A DNA stretch of 36,428 nt from Ichthyophonus hoferi (lineage: Eukaryota; Opisthokonta; Ichthyosporea; Ichthyophonida; Ichthyophonidae). Of this stretch, positions 1 through 10,620 are shown one piece after another. Made by a program: the position numbers and the translations under genes. The stretch covers positions 1 to 36,428 of the forward strand of contig NAOQ01000060.1 of the NCBI GenBank assembly GCA_002751075.1, written 5' to 3'. The notes under the pieces were generated by a model. It was not told the DNA's origin and did not search any database. It worked only from the letters and a program-made list of their open reading frames with translations. Position 1 is the first letter of the stretch; each line of letters begins with the position of its first letter.

Positions 1-2704
1 TGGGGGGGATCGTCCAGGTACATAGAACTGTCTTCTTGATTGCTGCTAGTTTCGTCTATGTCCATATTGCTGTGTCTTGGATGTCCATTTTGATTGCCTT
101 TGAATTTGAATTACTTTGATTGTTACTTTTTGATGGTTCTTGTTTGTCAGATACCAATTCTGAATAATAGTGTATTTCCCTCCTATTGTCGAACTTTGTT
201 ATTACTACGATGCTAGGTTTGCTTATGTTTCTGTTGCTTTTCAGTTCTTTCCTATCATGTATAGCCCTCTCCGTTGTTGACAATTTTAATTTGAATGGTG
301 TGTGTATGTGGGTTTCATTGTCCAGTTCCATATTTTTACGGAAATCTATCTCTGTTATTGATGTGTCTGAGTTAGGTTCTATATTTGTTTCTCTGCCTGT
401 TTCTGTGACTGTTGTTTTTCTTTGTGCCCTCTCGTCATTATATAATTGCTAGTTGTGTTTGATTGATTAGATGTAGAAATTCTTTGAGTAGCCATGTTCT
501 TGTGTAATTTTACCTTGAGTATCCCATCAAGTTTATTGAATTGATCTATCATATTCCTTTTAGTGCAAAAATGTATTTGATTGTTGTCTGTTTTCAGATC
601 ATGTAGATCCAAGTCTTCTTGCTTAAATAATGATTCTTTTTGCTGCATAAATTGATTTATAGGAAAAAACTGTCTCAATGCATTTTATTAAGCAAAATGA
701 ATAACTTTCACCTCTGTCCTCAGGTACTAGTACTCTATATTCTGGCTGATGATCTGGATATCCGATGATGATTCCGAGTTTGCTTTAGGGAGTGAACTTT
801 GACTTGTCTTTTAGATGTTTGTGTTTAAGAATATTTCCGCAACCAATTTTCCTAAGTTTTCTGTAATTTGGTTGTCTGCCAAACCACATGAAAAATGGTG
901 ACATGTACTATAATGTAGTCATTATTGGCATATAATAAAATAAACATGCTGCTGATAATACTGCTTCATCCCAACACTGGATGAGGCATTAGGTATTAAT
1001 CATATTGCTCCTGGCATATGATAGTAACGTTGGACATTTTTGCTCTGATTTCCCATTTGTTGAGAGGGAATATGGATTGGCTGTACAATAATAAACAATT
1101 CCACAATCTTTTAGAACTTTATTGAATGCAGTGTTACAAAATTCAAGTCCCCCATCTGCTGAAAGACATTTAATTTTTTTTTGCTAAATGATCTTCGACT
1201 TTATTTCCGTATCTCATAAATTTTCCAAAATATTGGATGTGTTTTTAAATAGAAAGGTGTAAATGTAATAAGTGTAGTGGTCCAAAATGGTCATGATGTA
1301 TCGGTTAACCCCTCTGGTTTTTTTATGGGGACCTGAAAAATCTATACTCATATATTCCAGAAATTCGGAGGGTTTATGTATTGCTGTCAGAAATTACTCG
1401 GTCTTGATCTTGGTCTGGATGCACGTTTCACACATAAGGACATCCTTTTTATCAGATTGTGTTACACCACACATCTTGATGGCTTTGTTTGCAACTTTGA
1501 TACTGGGATGACCAAGATATTCATAAAAGTCCACTGTAGTTAGTGGCACTGATGGCAATGTGTTTTGCTCATATGGTTTACCCCTAGCATACAGAAAAGG
1601 TTGTACCTTTAATCAGTATACCTCTTGCGTTGACTATCACATATTTTTCTATAATAGTGAGCCAGTCTTTAAAATTACGGGAATTCATTCCCAAATTTGC
1701 AATATTGCACCACCAATTAGCATTGTTACTGCATCAAGTTTATACAGAACATTTGTAATTTTTAATTATGATACTTTCTCGTTAATAGTAGCGTCAATGA
1801 TGATAGTACCCATGCCCTCGCTTGGAGTTTTATTTCCATTAAAAACTTTAATATTCACCCGACCATTCTATAAGACCCTAAAAGCTGAATACAAATTGCA
1901 AAATGAATATAATGCCCCAGTGTCTAGTACAACGCGTGAGGCAATTTTACTAATAGATATATTCGAACTTGACATCTTGTTGCGGATTGCACATTAATCG
2001 CTAGTCACTTTGCTCTGATGTGGAATAGACATTAGCACTGTATTATTAATATCCCCCTTACATGTTGTGCTACATGAACCCCTACCAGTTATTGCAATTG
2101 CTGCTAGACCAAAATTGTTAGTAGCAATGATATTGTTAACTGTAGATGAGAACGGATTATCTTCTAAAGAAAATTCTGGCTGCATGGCATACTGAACTTG
2201 GTTTTCTACAGGCGTAGTATTATTTGAATAACAGGTCTGTGTTAAGTGAGTCTTTGACAATGGATGATATATGTAGTGTGTACTCTCACTTGGTGTCATG
2301 GTTGATCCATCTCAATTTTTAGGTGGGAGTTTGTAGTCCCTAACAACATAATTTTTGGCACTGCACATAAAACACTTTCTGGTTGGGTGGCAGTTTGAGT
2401 AGGTTATTATAGGTTTGGGGTCTTGATGTGGCCTGTTGTATTGGCTGGCATAGTAGGCAGAAGAATCTTCCAGCGTAGAATTGAATGCTGCGGGTTGATG
2501 AACTGGAGTAGTGCCTGGGTCTTCCAAATCTTCCTGCCTCTTTGACTCAGCAATAAGATGATTAATGTTGAAACCAATGTATTCACCCAGGAATCCCAAC
2601 GAAAACGTTGCATACTTCGTGTAGGAATTAAGTGTTTTAATTGTCTGCATATACTTAAATCTTTGATCAGTATAGAAACCTAGAATAAATCCAAAACTGC
2701 ACAC
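1..2704 (-). mobile_element. Decayed Ty1/copia LTR retrotransposon, internal part, cut by the window edge
   Basis: Read on the minus strand, the order is gag C-terminal part with a degenerate zinc knuckle (about 2312-2704), a region holding the protease VVLDTGA signature (about 1860-2300), integrase (about 730-1560), then a Ser/Asn/Gln-rich hinge (about 56-680) that would lead into reverse transcriptase outside the window. The integrase part shows the copia-type FSGPHKKTRG segment, an SADGGLEF acidic motif and a following NGKSEQK motif. The gag-PR-IN-RT order with integrase before reverse transcriptase identifies Ty1/copia rather than gypsy. It is broken, with roughly ten or more inactivating changes, so it is an old copy. 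No LTR or target-site duplication could be recognised on the right, and the left end lies outside the window. Confidence 0.85.
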
Positions 2705-5087
2705 TGAGTATGGTTGCTTTACAAGCTTAGAAAACTATAAGTATAATAATTGTATTACCACTATATATGTTATAATTACTGATATAATTATGGTATAAAA
2801 TGACTTATATTATTATTATCTTTTCATATATTGTAATAGTCTAAATACAATATTGTTTACACTTTAGATTCAAGGCATATTACAGCACAGATTTAACTTT
2901 TAGTGCAGGATTACTGCAATACTATTAAACCTCCCTTAATTAGCAACATTATATCCCTAAGCTAGTTTTAAACCACAAATTATGTAGTGACTGAAAATGT
3001 AAACCGACTTGTATTGCATTAAATTATCTAACATTAAAGGTGAGTGACTCATGTTTTTTATCATCTCTTAATTATTGGGGTCATAAAATATTCATAATTA
3101 TTCAAGATATTGTATATAAAAAATATCTGTGGGTGTAGGATGATAGATAAGCATCCCCTTGTCAGATTTTCAACATCATCTCTGGTGTACATTTCAAAAT
3201 AAGTTAGCTTAAGTAAGCAATTTCCTAGCTCTCAATAGAGTATTGCAATCTCTCGCTGTTTTCCCTGCAGATGATCAAGGATACTGCATCCGGATTGGTT
3301 GATCCGGAGTTATAATTTGAAGAATCCATGACCTTGGTGCAAGGTCCCTAGAATTTCAAGTGTGTGATTATTGGTTGAAGCAAAGGACGTGTTAATTGGA
3401 TTACATCATTTTAGATGAGTGACCGTGTGGCTTTCCGGGGCATACTGACAGTTGTTTATTCGGTATTTTGATTACTGCGTAGTATTGCTAACCGTTTTGG
3501 TATTATGATTAGACTCCGATTATTACTAGACATCTAGTATTGTTTCATACTAGACGAAGCTATCTAGTTAAAGGTTGTTTGATGTACAGGTAATGATTTT
3601 AGATGAAATGTTGAAAGTGTTCCAACTTAGTTGGCTTAAGAGGATAAATTCAACATAGTTAACTAAGTGCTAACTCTAATGTGCTATGCTATAACAATTT
3701 ATAGCAATAGTATTGCAGCAATGTGTTAAGTAATATTACCTTAAATAAATGCATGTGTTTATAATAATAATAATAAATAATATATATTGTTATAATATTT
3801 ATCTTGCTAATAAAATACTTTGCAAGGATCCAATAATATCGTTCACTGAAGGCAGTTCGGGATATTGTTAGATTGGCATGGTGTCCAGATCGGTTGTGTT
3901 ATTGGTCTAGACATTGTAAATCCCGCGGTTATCTACAATAATGTTTATAATATTTTCGATCATAGCATAATGAATCTATCTAACCAATGAAAATGATACC
4001 TAAGCCCTTCATTATCAAAATTGGAAAATTGAGAAAAATGTCGAGGTACTATATCAATTTTGTAGACAAAACTAACTAATGATTATAGCAAGTTTATCTA
4101 AGTGTTGCATTAAATATCTTTTGATACAATACCATATTACCATATTAATCTGAAGCTACGGTTACTCTGATCAGTAACAACTCTTAAAGTTTGACTGCAT
4201 TATTCTGATGGACATTTGTTATTCACATCAAATGTGACTAACTTGATTCAAAATTAATTGTTCTAATTTGATAATACGTACATGTATGTTAATATGATTT
4301 TGTAAAAGATAATCCAAGCTAATGTATAAATATATGATGCTGCAACAGGAGTCTCAATAAAATCGTCTTAATTTGGACCAAAGCTTTATTATAAAACTAC
4401 ATACTTTATCTACACGTCCCTTGGTTCAAATTTAATTGTAAGATTACCGCGCCTTGCAGTCAACTGCATTATAAACTTTTATATGAACTCCTTCAAGTTA
4501 AGCCAGTTTTAGTAGTCATTTGTTTTATTTCCGTAATTTTACTATTTAGTCTATTGGCCTAATTATTTATAAATTCTATAGAGATGTGTATTCTTCTTTT
4601 TTAATTAAGCTGAAAATTAAGAAATATCAGTGTTACATAAAAGTTATATTGCTTCTTCTCAGTTAGCACTAAATGCAGAAATTTGGTTGTAAATTTGTGC
4701 TAAACTACGGGCTTGTACATATTCCGTTCTCTAAGGTATTATTAAGCATCAATCGCTGTTTATTTTTGATTTTAAAAAAACACTTGTTTATCCTAATTTT
4801 AATCATACTAGTGTGTTTTTGTCCTTTTGCTTTCAGGATTGATATGCATGACTGTGATTTTAAATTCTCAAAACGAGCATTTTGTTCAGACGCTACATTT
4901 ATTTTGTTTTTTTTGTATATGGCTATCTATCGCACCCACAAATAGGTGACGTCCATTTTTTATTTAGGTGCATACTTGCAAACAAATTAAATGCATTCAG
5001 TAGATATATATATATATATATATATATCTGTTTGTCCAGGTATATATCTTCAAGGCTACCTGTTTGGTGTAAACCTGTTAAAACAAA
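2705..5087. other. AT-rich spacer without a supported gene
   Basis: No conserved domain or convincing exon is visible on either strand. A 90-codon plus-strand open frame at 4673-4945 (MQKFGCKFVLNYGLVH...) is mostly hydrophobic, low-complexity sequence rich in Leu, Ile and Phe. A pyrimidine-AG site (TTGCTTTCAG, ending near 4837) falls inside it, but the phases do not join to any neighbour, so it is not called. Some of 2705-4400 could belong to the copia element on its left or to other decayed repeats, but no terminal repeats were found. Confidence 0.5.
5004..5027. repeat. (AT)12 microsatellite
   Basis: An uninterrupted run of alternating A and T, 24 bp, directly upstream of copy A of the dispersed repeat. 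Similar but shorter AT runs occur elsewhere, for example 18411-18428. Confidence 0.9.
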
Positions 5088-5300
5088 AATATTTAATTAC
5101 TTAAGGTATTTCTTTATATAACTATAATCATTTAATACTATGAGCGATTATTATTTGTAGTCTGGAAAAATAGTTTAGAAATCCGTTGTTGTCAAATGGC
5201 AATCCAAAATGATAGATCAAAATTGAACCAGCCAATGGCAGAGTACTTGCGACTATATGATAAGCCATTTCAGATCAAATGTTTTGGTTTGGAGTATCCT
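5088..5300 (+). repeat. Dispersed repeat, copy A (direct repeat of 6190-6412)
   Basis: Starts at AATATTTAATTA and can be aligned along its length with 6190-6412 in the same orientation. Shared blocks include TAGGTATTTCTTTATATA-like sequence, a GGCAATCCAAAATGATAGAT-like block and the final GCCATTTCAGATCA. By eye the two copies are about 75-80 percent identical with small indels. No open frame runs through it, and no terminal inverted repeat or target duplication was recognised, so the class is unknown. A non-autonomous transposon relic is possible. Confidence 0.75.
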
Positions 5301-5729
5301 TTCTGAGACAAGCCCTGTCGACCTTTTTAATGATTGTAATAATATAGTATTTTGGCTCACTTAATATAAATTAGTAGGTTATGCGAGGCCCAACAAGTTG
5401 AGACATACCAATCTGACCAATCTGATCATTTGAGTGTTTATATTGTAGGCTTTAATAAAGTATAAGTAAGTCGATATCGTTGATAACGACTGAACTTGTC
5501 TATTTATCTACTTGGATTAACTTGTTTTATTTAGTTAGGCACTTGGTTAGGTTACTAAGGATATATCTAATTATTACTGCTAGTAATAGTTATTTAATAA
5601 GATAATATAAATATATGATCACAATGATAACAATATGTCTTAACATATATGCAATGTGTTTATAAAAGAGTACATTAAAACGCCCTTTAATTGTCACAAA
5701 AACAGGTTATTTTATTAAGTCAACAATCT

Positions 5730-6096
5730 ATGAATGCCGAAAACACTTCACCCCAACCACGTATTCATCCTTTGACCTCTACGTGTAGAGAATCATTTTT
5801 ATTACATCTACACACTGTCTTCAAATCTGCATTTGAACTATCAACATTTCCAGCTTCTAAGTGAACCCAAAATTGGGTGGGAAATACCCACACATTAACC
5901 ATCAGCTGCCAAACGCCAGATACCAGAGCCTACAACAGAACCAGAGCCAAAGCCAGAGCGAGCAGGAAAATTTAAGTACAGTTTGGTAAACTGTTTCCTG
6001 CATTTATTTACGTTGGGTGCCGTGCTACAATCGCTTCAAAATGTCTTATGGAAGTATACAGCTCGTTTAGTGAGCCACAAGGCTACAGTTAAGTAG
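5730..6096 (+). CDS. Small two-exon gene: Pro/Glu linker and C-terminal hydrophobic helix, unidentified
   Basis: Proposed exons are 5730-5784 and 5906-6096, giving about 81 residues. Exon 2 is the stronger part. After the acceptor ...CATTAACCATCAG it reads AAKRQIPEPTTEPEPKPE, then RAGKFKYSLVNCFLHLFT and a hydrophobic or amphipathic helix ending WKYTARLVSHKATVK and a TAG stop. Exon 1 starts MNAENTSPQPRIHP. The donor T|GTAGAG ends in phase 1 and matches the 2-nt entry of exon 2, leaving a 121-bp intron with a plausible branch site CATTAAC. AATAAA occurs at 6487. The layout (acidic Pro/Glu linker, single hydrophobic helix, basic tail) suggests a small tail-anchored membrane protein, but no family was recognised. 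The PEPEPKPE-coding stretch is low complexity and open in all three frames, so exon 1 and the join are uncertain. The gene sits between the two copies of a dispersed repeat. Confidence 0.5.
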
Positions 6097-6189
6097 TTAC
6101 CAAATTAAATACTCTTCATATTCCTTTCATATTTTTTATGCAATAGGTGAAATAATCTGCCTAGGCCAATGAGGGAGTGTTATAGCAGG

Positions 6190-6412
6190 AATATTTAATT
6201 AATTTTAGGTATTTCTTTATATATCTATAATTATTTAATATTATTAGCTATTATTATTACATATGTAATCTGGACAAATAGTTGGAGAAATCTGTTGGTG
6301 TTAAATGACAATCCAAGATGATATATGATAGATCTAAATTGGATCAGTTAATGGAAGAGCTCATCAGCCATTTCAGATCATGTTGGGTCCAGACAACACA
6401 TGGGGGCATCCT
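6190..6412 (+). repeat. Dispersed repeat, copy B (direct repeat of 5088-5300)
   Basis: Aligns with copy A from AATATTTAATTAATT to GCCATTTCAGATCA and more loosely to about 6412. It lies 94 bp beyond the stop codon of the small gene at 5730-6096, so that gene is bracketed by the two copies. The divergence suggests the copies are old. Confidence 0.75.
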
Positions 6413-6842
6413 TCACAAATATATAATGAGTTTTTTAGAGTATGTAATTGGTGCTTACTTATCTTAGCTTTAGTAGAGCTTTGGCTAATAAATAAAAATA
6501 AAAACAAACCAATCAAAAATGAGCTTCAGCTTTTGAAATCTCATCTTATCATTATTCGAAATATAAACCAACGAATTACATGATAGCCAATCAAAAAATA
6601 CTTATATTTAAAAAAAGTTTCTTTCAACCAATCAATTTAGGCTCTTTGACTTTATTTTATTTTTCTTAAGCTTACGTTTTGCCTTATAATTCTATTATTT
6701 ACGTTGTTACTGATATTGTTATCGAGGGATTTTCACACCTTTAATTGTCATTTGCAGTATATAATTATTTTCCTTGAGTATAAAGATACTTGGTAATTAT
6801 CCAAAATAATATTTTTTATGAAAGATAAGCCAGTTTATACGC

Positions 6843-9159
6843 ATGCGTCTGCCTCCTGAATCCAACTCAACCCAAACTACTGAAAAGAGCATAACATCAC
6901 ACTGGAAAATTATTAATAAACGAGGCCTTACGGAAGACATGGCAGCTGTTTATGATCATAACATTAATACTAGAAAACTAACGCAAGCCAAAGAATTTAA
7001 TTTACCGCAGGAAATATCTGGAGCAGTTGTGATATCTCCATGGTTCAGACATTATATGGATGATGGGAGATGTGTGTGCCTGGAACAGGCAGATGGAGAT
7101 GTAGGAAATCATGTATGGGAGGGGGCAATTGTCCTTAGCAGGTAAATATATTGTGTCTATATATACAAGAAAATACTTAAAAACTTGTGAAGACAAGGTT
7201 ACATAAACTCTTAAAAAATTACAACCAAAAAGAAAAAAATACACCTGCATAAATAAGAATGCAAATTTTCTGTACCAACTTATCCGCTTCGTGGAAACTT
7301 GCAAACGTAGGAAAGTCTACTTTAAATTATGAAAGTAAATACATGTAATCATGGTTACTCACGTGTTACCAATTCCTACATCTATTTGCTTATTATATAA
7401 ATCTATTCAAATGTAAGGTTTCTTATTTCAAAAAATATTTCCAATATTCTCAGATATCTTGAACGTACATTACAAACAGGTATGAAGGGGCTACGAGTGT
7501 TAGAGATTGGTGCAGGAATGGGGCTGGTAGGATTGATGGCCGGCCTTCTTGAAGCTAGAGAGGTCTTTCTGACCGATGCATTTGACCATGTTTTACACAG
7601 TAAGTTCTACTTGTGATACTATATAAGGTCGGTCATTATACAAATGTTTACACCTAGTGCTATATAATAATAACATTTCATTACGTTATTTTGCACAAAG
7701 AGATAGGCACAGGAACTATATTTCATGCATATTCTGTTAACTGTCATACATGTACAAGTTGACATGCATTTGTGAATGCACCATATATAAACAGAGCTTT
7801 GTGGTTACAACTTTTAGTTTGTAAGCGAGTATTATACCGTTCTGATAATCAACGTCCACCTATAGGGTTAATGAGAAATGTAGAAAGAACTGAAGAGTGC
7901 ACTTTCGATACGGTACATGTCGAAAAATTGGATTGGACAACACCTGAAAAATTCTGTGCTGAGCATGGCCAGTTTGATCTGGTATTGGGTGCAGGTAAAC
8001 CACTTCTCTATATGCTATGATTGTGTTGATTTTAAAATGTTGCTGGACCAGTTGCCTAGATTAGAATTATTAGAATGTTTCATTGAAAGGTCCGCCACTG
8101 GATTCTTCAATATATTATATTCTAGATCATATAAGTGTATGTTTAGAAAATTATGCATTGATATAAAACCGACCCAATGCTCAAAATCTGTATATTTTAG
8201 TATATTTTAGTCACTTTAGGGCACCTTAATAAACTGACAGATACGTGTATATTTCATGTCACTCATGTTATTCACTAGGTTGAAAATCAAATTGAACTTG
8301 GACTATATGCTAAGATGTGTTGTTGATATTCTATTATGATTAACTAAGGAAAACGTAGTGGTAAAGTAGGTGGGACTATATGCGTATGTATTTACATTTT
8401 CTGTCATACCTATGACACATAATTCAACAGACGTTATATACAAAGATGAGCTCACCGCCCCGTTACTTCAAACTCTTCGAATGATGATTAAGCCAGGAGG
8501 AAGGGCTGTGATTGCAAATGGAGACCGGGTTCCTATGAGACACGTACTAAAGGTATAGTTAAGCTAGTAAGCGGTACATTAATTACTCAAACCCTCATCT
8601 AATCCCATATATTATTTTAAGATGTGTCAATCCTCAGTCATTATTCTTTACTGTTTTTATTCCTCTTTGCTCACTAATCATCACATTGTTCTTTCGTACG
8701 CCTATTTTATCATGAATATTCTCTCTACTCTTTATATCAGTACTATGACAATCCGTTTCTATCTTCCCATATTTAACCCCTATACCTGAAACTCTATGTT
8801 GAAAAAATGACCTTCATATATTCGTAAATTATTCTGACATCATATTTGTTCATTCCCTTTTTTTTTCTTCATATTTGTTCTAGAATGTTTCTCTTTTTTC
8901 TGATCAACCTACAAATATAACTTATAACAACCCTGCTGAGATTTAGGATCTGATACTGTCTGCAACTGTGCTGTTGTTTATCTTGCTCCTTTAAATTCTA
9001 TGGATCTCAAAAAATAAATCTTCTAACATCGACTCATATTTGTAGGCGGCTCCATCCCACGGATTTTCGGTGACTCATTTGGATGCCAGCCAATACACAA
9101 CCATGCCACGCTTCCATTTAGTTTCATTTAGTCTCTGTGATAACATAAAAATTACGTGA
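6843..9159 (+). CDS. METTL21: METTL21-like (Methyltransf_16) SAM-dependent methyltransferase
   Basis: Five exons: 6843-7141, 7454-7599, 7866-7994, 8431-8552 and 9046-9159. Phases close exactly, giving 269 residues. Family members are mostly protein-lysine N-methyltransferases (the METTL21 group methylates chaperones and translation factors). Visible motifs are VWEGAIVLSRYLE (from residue 91), the SAM-binding glycine motif VLEIGAGMGLVG (115-126) followed by LTD, and FDLVLGADVIY with Asp192 and Tyr195, the D-x-x-Y motif of this family. LLQTLRMMIKPGGRAVIAN follows. The N-terminal extension of about 85 residues is longer than in METTL21A. Exon 3 could start earlier at 7797, but that would insert about 23 residues; the CCTATAG|GG acceptor gives HRLMRNVERT, which lines up with the family. 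The start is the first in-frame ATG of exon 1. The stop overlaps a candidate minus-strand coding exon. The substrate cannot be predicted. Confidence 0.88.
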
Positions 9160-9438
9160 ATATATTGGAAAATGGACTAGCATCTGCTGTACTGAGTTCT
9201 ATCTGGCTGTTGTCGTCAGGTAAAAGGCAGGCTAAAGCTCTAACTGGCTGCTCTTCAATCTGCCTCTGTTGATTAATGGATCTAGAAGCCTTTAGCTTCT
9301 TACTTGACAATGTATTGTATATGTAATAACTGTAATCTAATTGTGGCTGCGTATATATACTTAAGGTATTGTTACTATCAGAAGAATCAACACCAAAGTC
9401 AACTAGTTGGCCTTCTAGTAAAGTGTCTGGATTATCTA
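9152..9438 (-). CDS. Candidate terminal exon of a minus-strand gene, unidentified, partial
   Basis: On the minus strand a frame of 94 codons stays open from a possible acceptor (TTCAAG| at 9439-9440) to a TAA at 9154-9152. It begins VDNPDTLLEGQLVDFGVDSS, contains KKLKASRSINQQRQIEEQPV, and ends ADASPFSNIFT. It is hydrophilic, rich in Ser, Asp and Gln, and looks far more like protein than the competing plus-strand frame at 9304-9516. No family was recognised. DFG- and SPF-like short motifs resemble disordered adaptor tails, but that is speculation. Upstream exons on the minus strand were not found. In DNA this AT-rich a few frames of this length are expected by chance in a 36-kb window, so this is a candidate only. 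Its last codons overlap the end of the methyltransferase gene. Confidence 0.4.
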
Positions 9439-9575
9439 CTTGAACATTTTAGCAAGTATAGACACAATACGAAAAGCATCAAGAATGCAAATTGGACAGT
9501 AAATTTTGACGACTGAGAACAGTGTTTATTAATAGTTGTTTTTGTTTCTTTTGTCTTTTGCCGACCTATTTTTAT

Positions 9576-9605
9576 TGCGGGTGTTAACCAAAATTAACAC
9601 CCGCA
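9576..9605. repeat. Perfect 12-bp inverted repeat with 6-nt spacer
   Basis: TGCGGGTGTTAA (9576-9587), spacer CCAAAA, TTAACACCCGCA (9594-9605). It is GC-rich against an AT-rich background and lies in the spacer after the methyltransferase. It could be a transcript hairpin, a protein-binding palindrome or the terminal hairpin of a decayed transposon. No CTRR-type Helitron end follows it. Confidence 0.85.
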
Positions 9606-10320
9606 TAGTTGTGTTCATTAATGTAAATGGGACCGATTATAAAGATCCTTGTTGGCTAATACAATATAAAAAAGGTCATATAAGACCCACTAGACTTGTC
9701 TAATCTTTTCTCGATATCTTATACGACCGAGAAATACAACACCATTCAGTCTTTGCTAAGCTCAAATGTATGCCACTACTCGACCACTAGTTCAAAATAT
9801 CATAAATGATTAAAAAGTTATATTATGAGAGGTTTAATGATTTGTTTGCAACTAAGTCCCGTGACTTAGATTTATATATACGGGGTACAATTAGGAAGTG
9901 TGAAAATAGGATGTGTGTAATTTTGGAATGGCATTTTGTCTGATAAATATGATATTAAACTATAAAATGAGAGGCAAATGGAGTGCAGAAAAGACAATTA
10001 AAAATCTAAATGCATTTTAGTTCAAGGTATTTTATTAAAAGGCTGTTGTTTTGATTAAACTTCATGGTATTTGTTTGATGAGTATTTCTCACAACAATTT
10101 TCTTTCTTCTCCTGGTTTGACTTTCACTGCCATTTACTTGTTTCATTTTTACCAAGTATTTTTAGGAATAGGTATTGCTTAGTAATAAATAAAGGTATGC
10201 TTGTGGCTAAATTTAATGACTCTTGAGAGTATATATGCTGCTTATATACGCAAAGGTATATGCATTTACAATTGTGTAACTCCTTTGCACTTCGCCTTTA
10301 CACACTCACATAAAGCTCAG

Positions 10321-10620
10321 TTCACATTAACTGAAATCCAACTAATTGAAACAATACCCGTTCAAACGGTGGCCGCAATACAAACTAGTATGAGACATTG
10401 GCGTAACTACATTTTTCTACACATTTATTTGCTGCAATCAATAATATACATCGCTATAAGGTCATTCGTTTTATATTCGTCATAATAACAAAATGCTATT
10501 TTAGTGGACGAGTCTTCTGTAAAGGGAATATCCCCCAGTGACTCTTATCAACTATCGTTTAAACCTGAGGGCTCTTCTTCATTCTATGGAAACAAGAGCA
10601 TGGTAGCATATGCCCTTTAA
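10321..10620 (+). CDS. Last two exons of an unidentified plus-strand gene, partial
   Basis: Exon 10321-10387 (acceptor GCTCAG|, donor ACTA|GTATGA, ending in phase 1) encodes FTLTEIQLIETIPVQTVAAI. Exon 10505-10620 (acceptor TTTTAG|, 2-nt entry) encodes DESSVKGISPSDSYQLSFKP, then EGSSSFYGNKSMVAYAL and a TAA stop; AATAAA follows near 10908. The phases match. Codon use and base composition are richer and more protein-like than the flanks, and the minus strand is not open. The first exon faintly recalls the LTxxExxQLxNxxP pattern of RNA polymerase III subunit RPC9, which is too weak for a call. Upstream exons were not found. Alternatively, the second exon could end at KSM|GTAGCA (phase 0) and join the phase-0 exon at 12211, making it an N-terminal part of the MCUR1-family gene. 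Confidence 0.4.

Noticed and set aside
3265-3310. Two TCCGGA palindromes close together
   Set aside because: Too short to mean anything without other copies.
7797-7865. Earlier acceptor for methyltransferase exon 3 (TTGTGGTTACAACTTT...)
   Set aside because: It keeps phase but inserts about 23 residues between the SAM motif and the NV segment. The acceptor CCTATAG|GG at 7866 gives a family-like length.
9304-9516. Plus-strand open frame MTMYCICNNCNLIVAA...
   Set aside because: Overlaps the better minus-strand frame, and the sequence is atypical with no splice context or family.
9576-9620. Helitron 3' end
   Set aside because: The hairpin fits in shape, but no CTRR followed by T lies just downstream, and no TC 5' end was recognised.
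10006-10146. Minus-strand 47-codon frame MKQVNGSESQTRRRKKIVVR...
   Set aside because: Looks protein-like and basic, but no donor in the right phase links it to the exon at 9152-9438. Too short to call alone.
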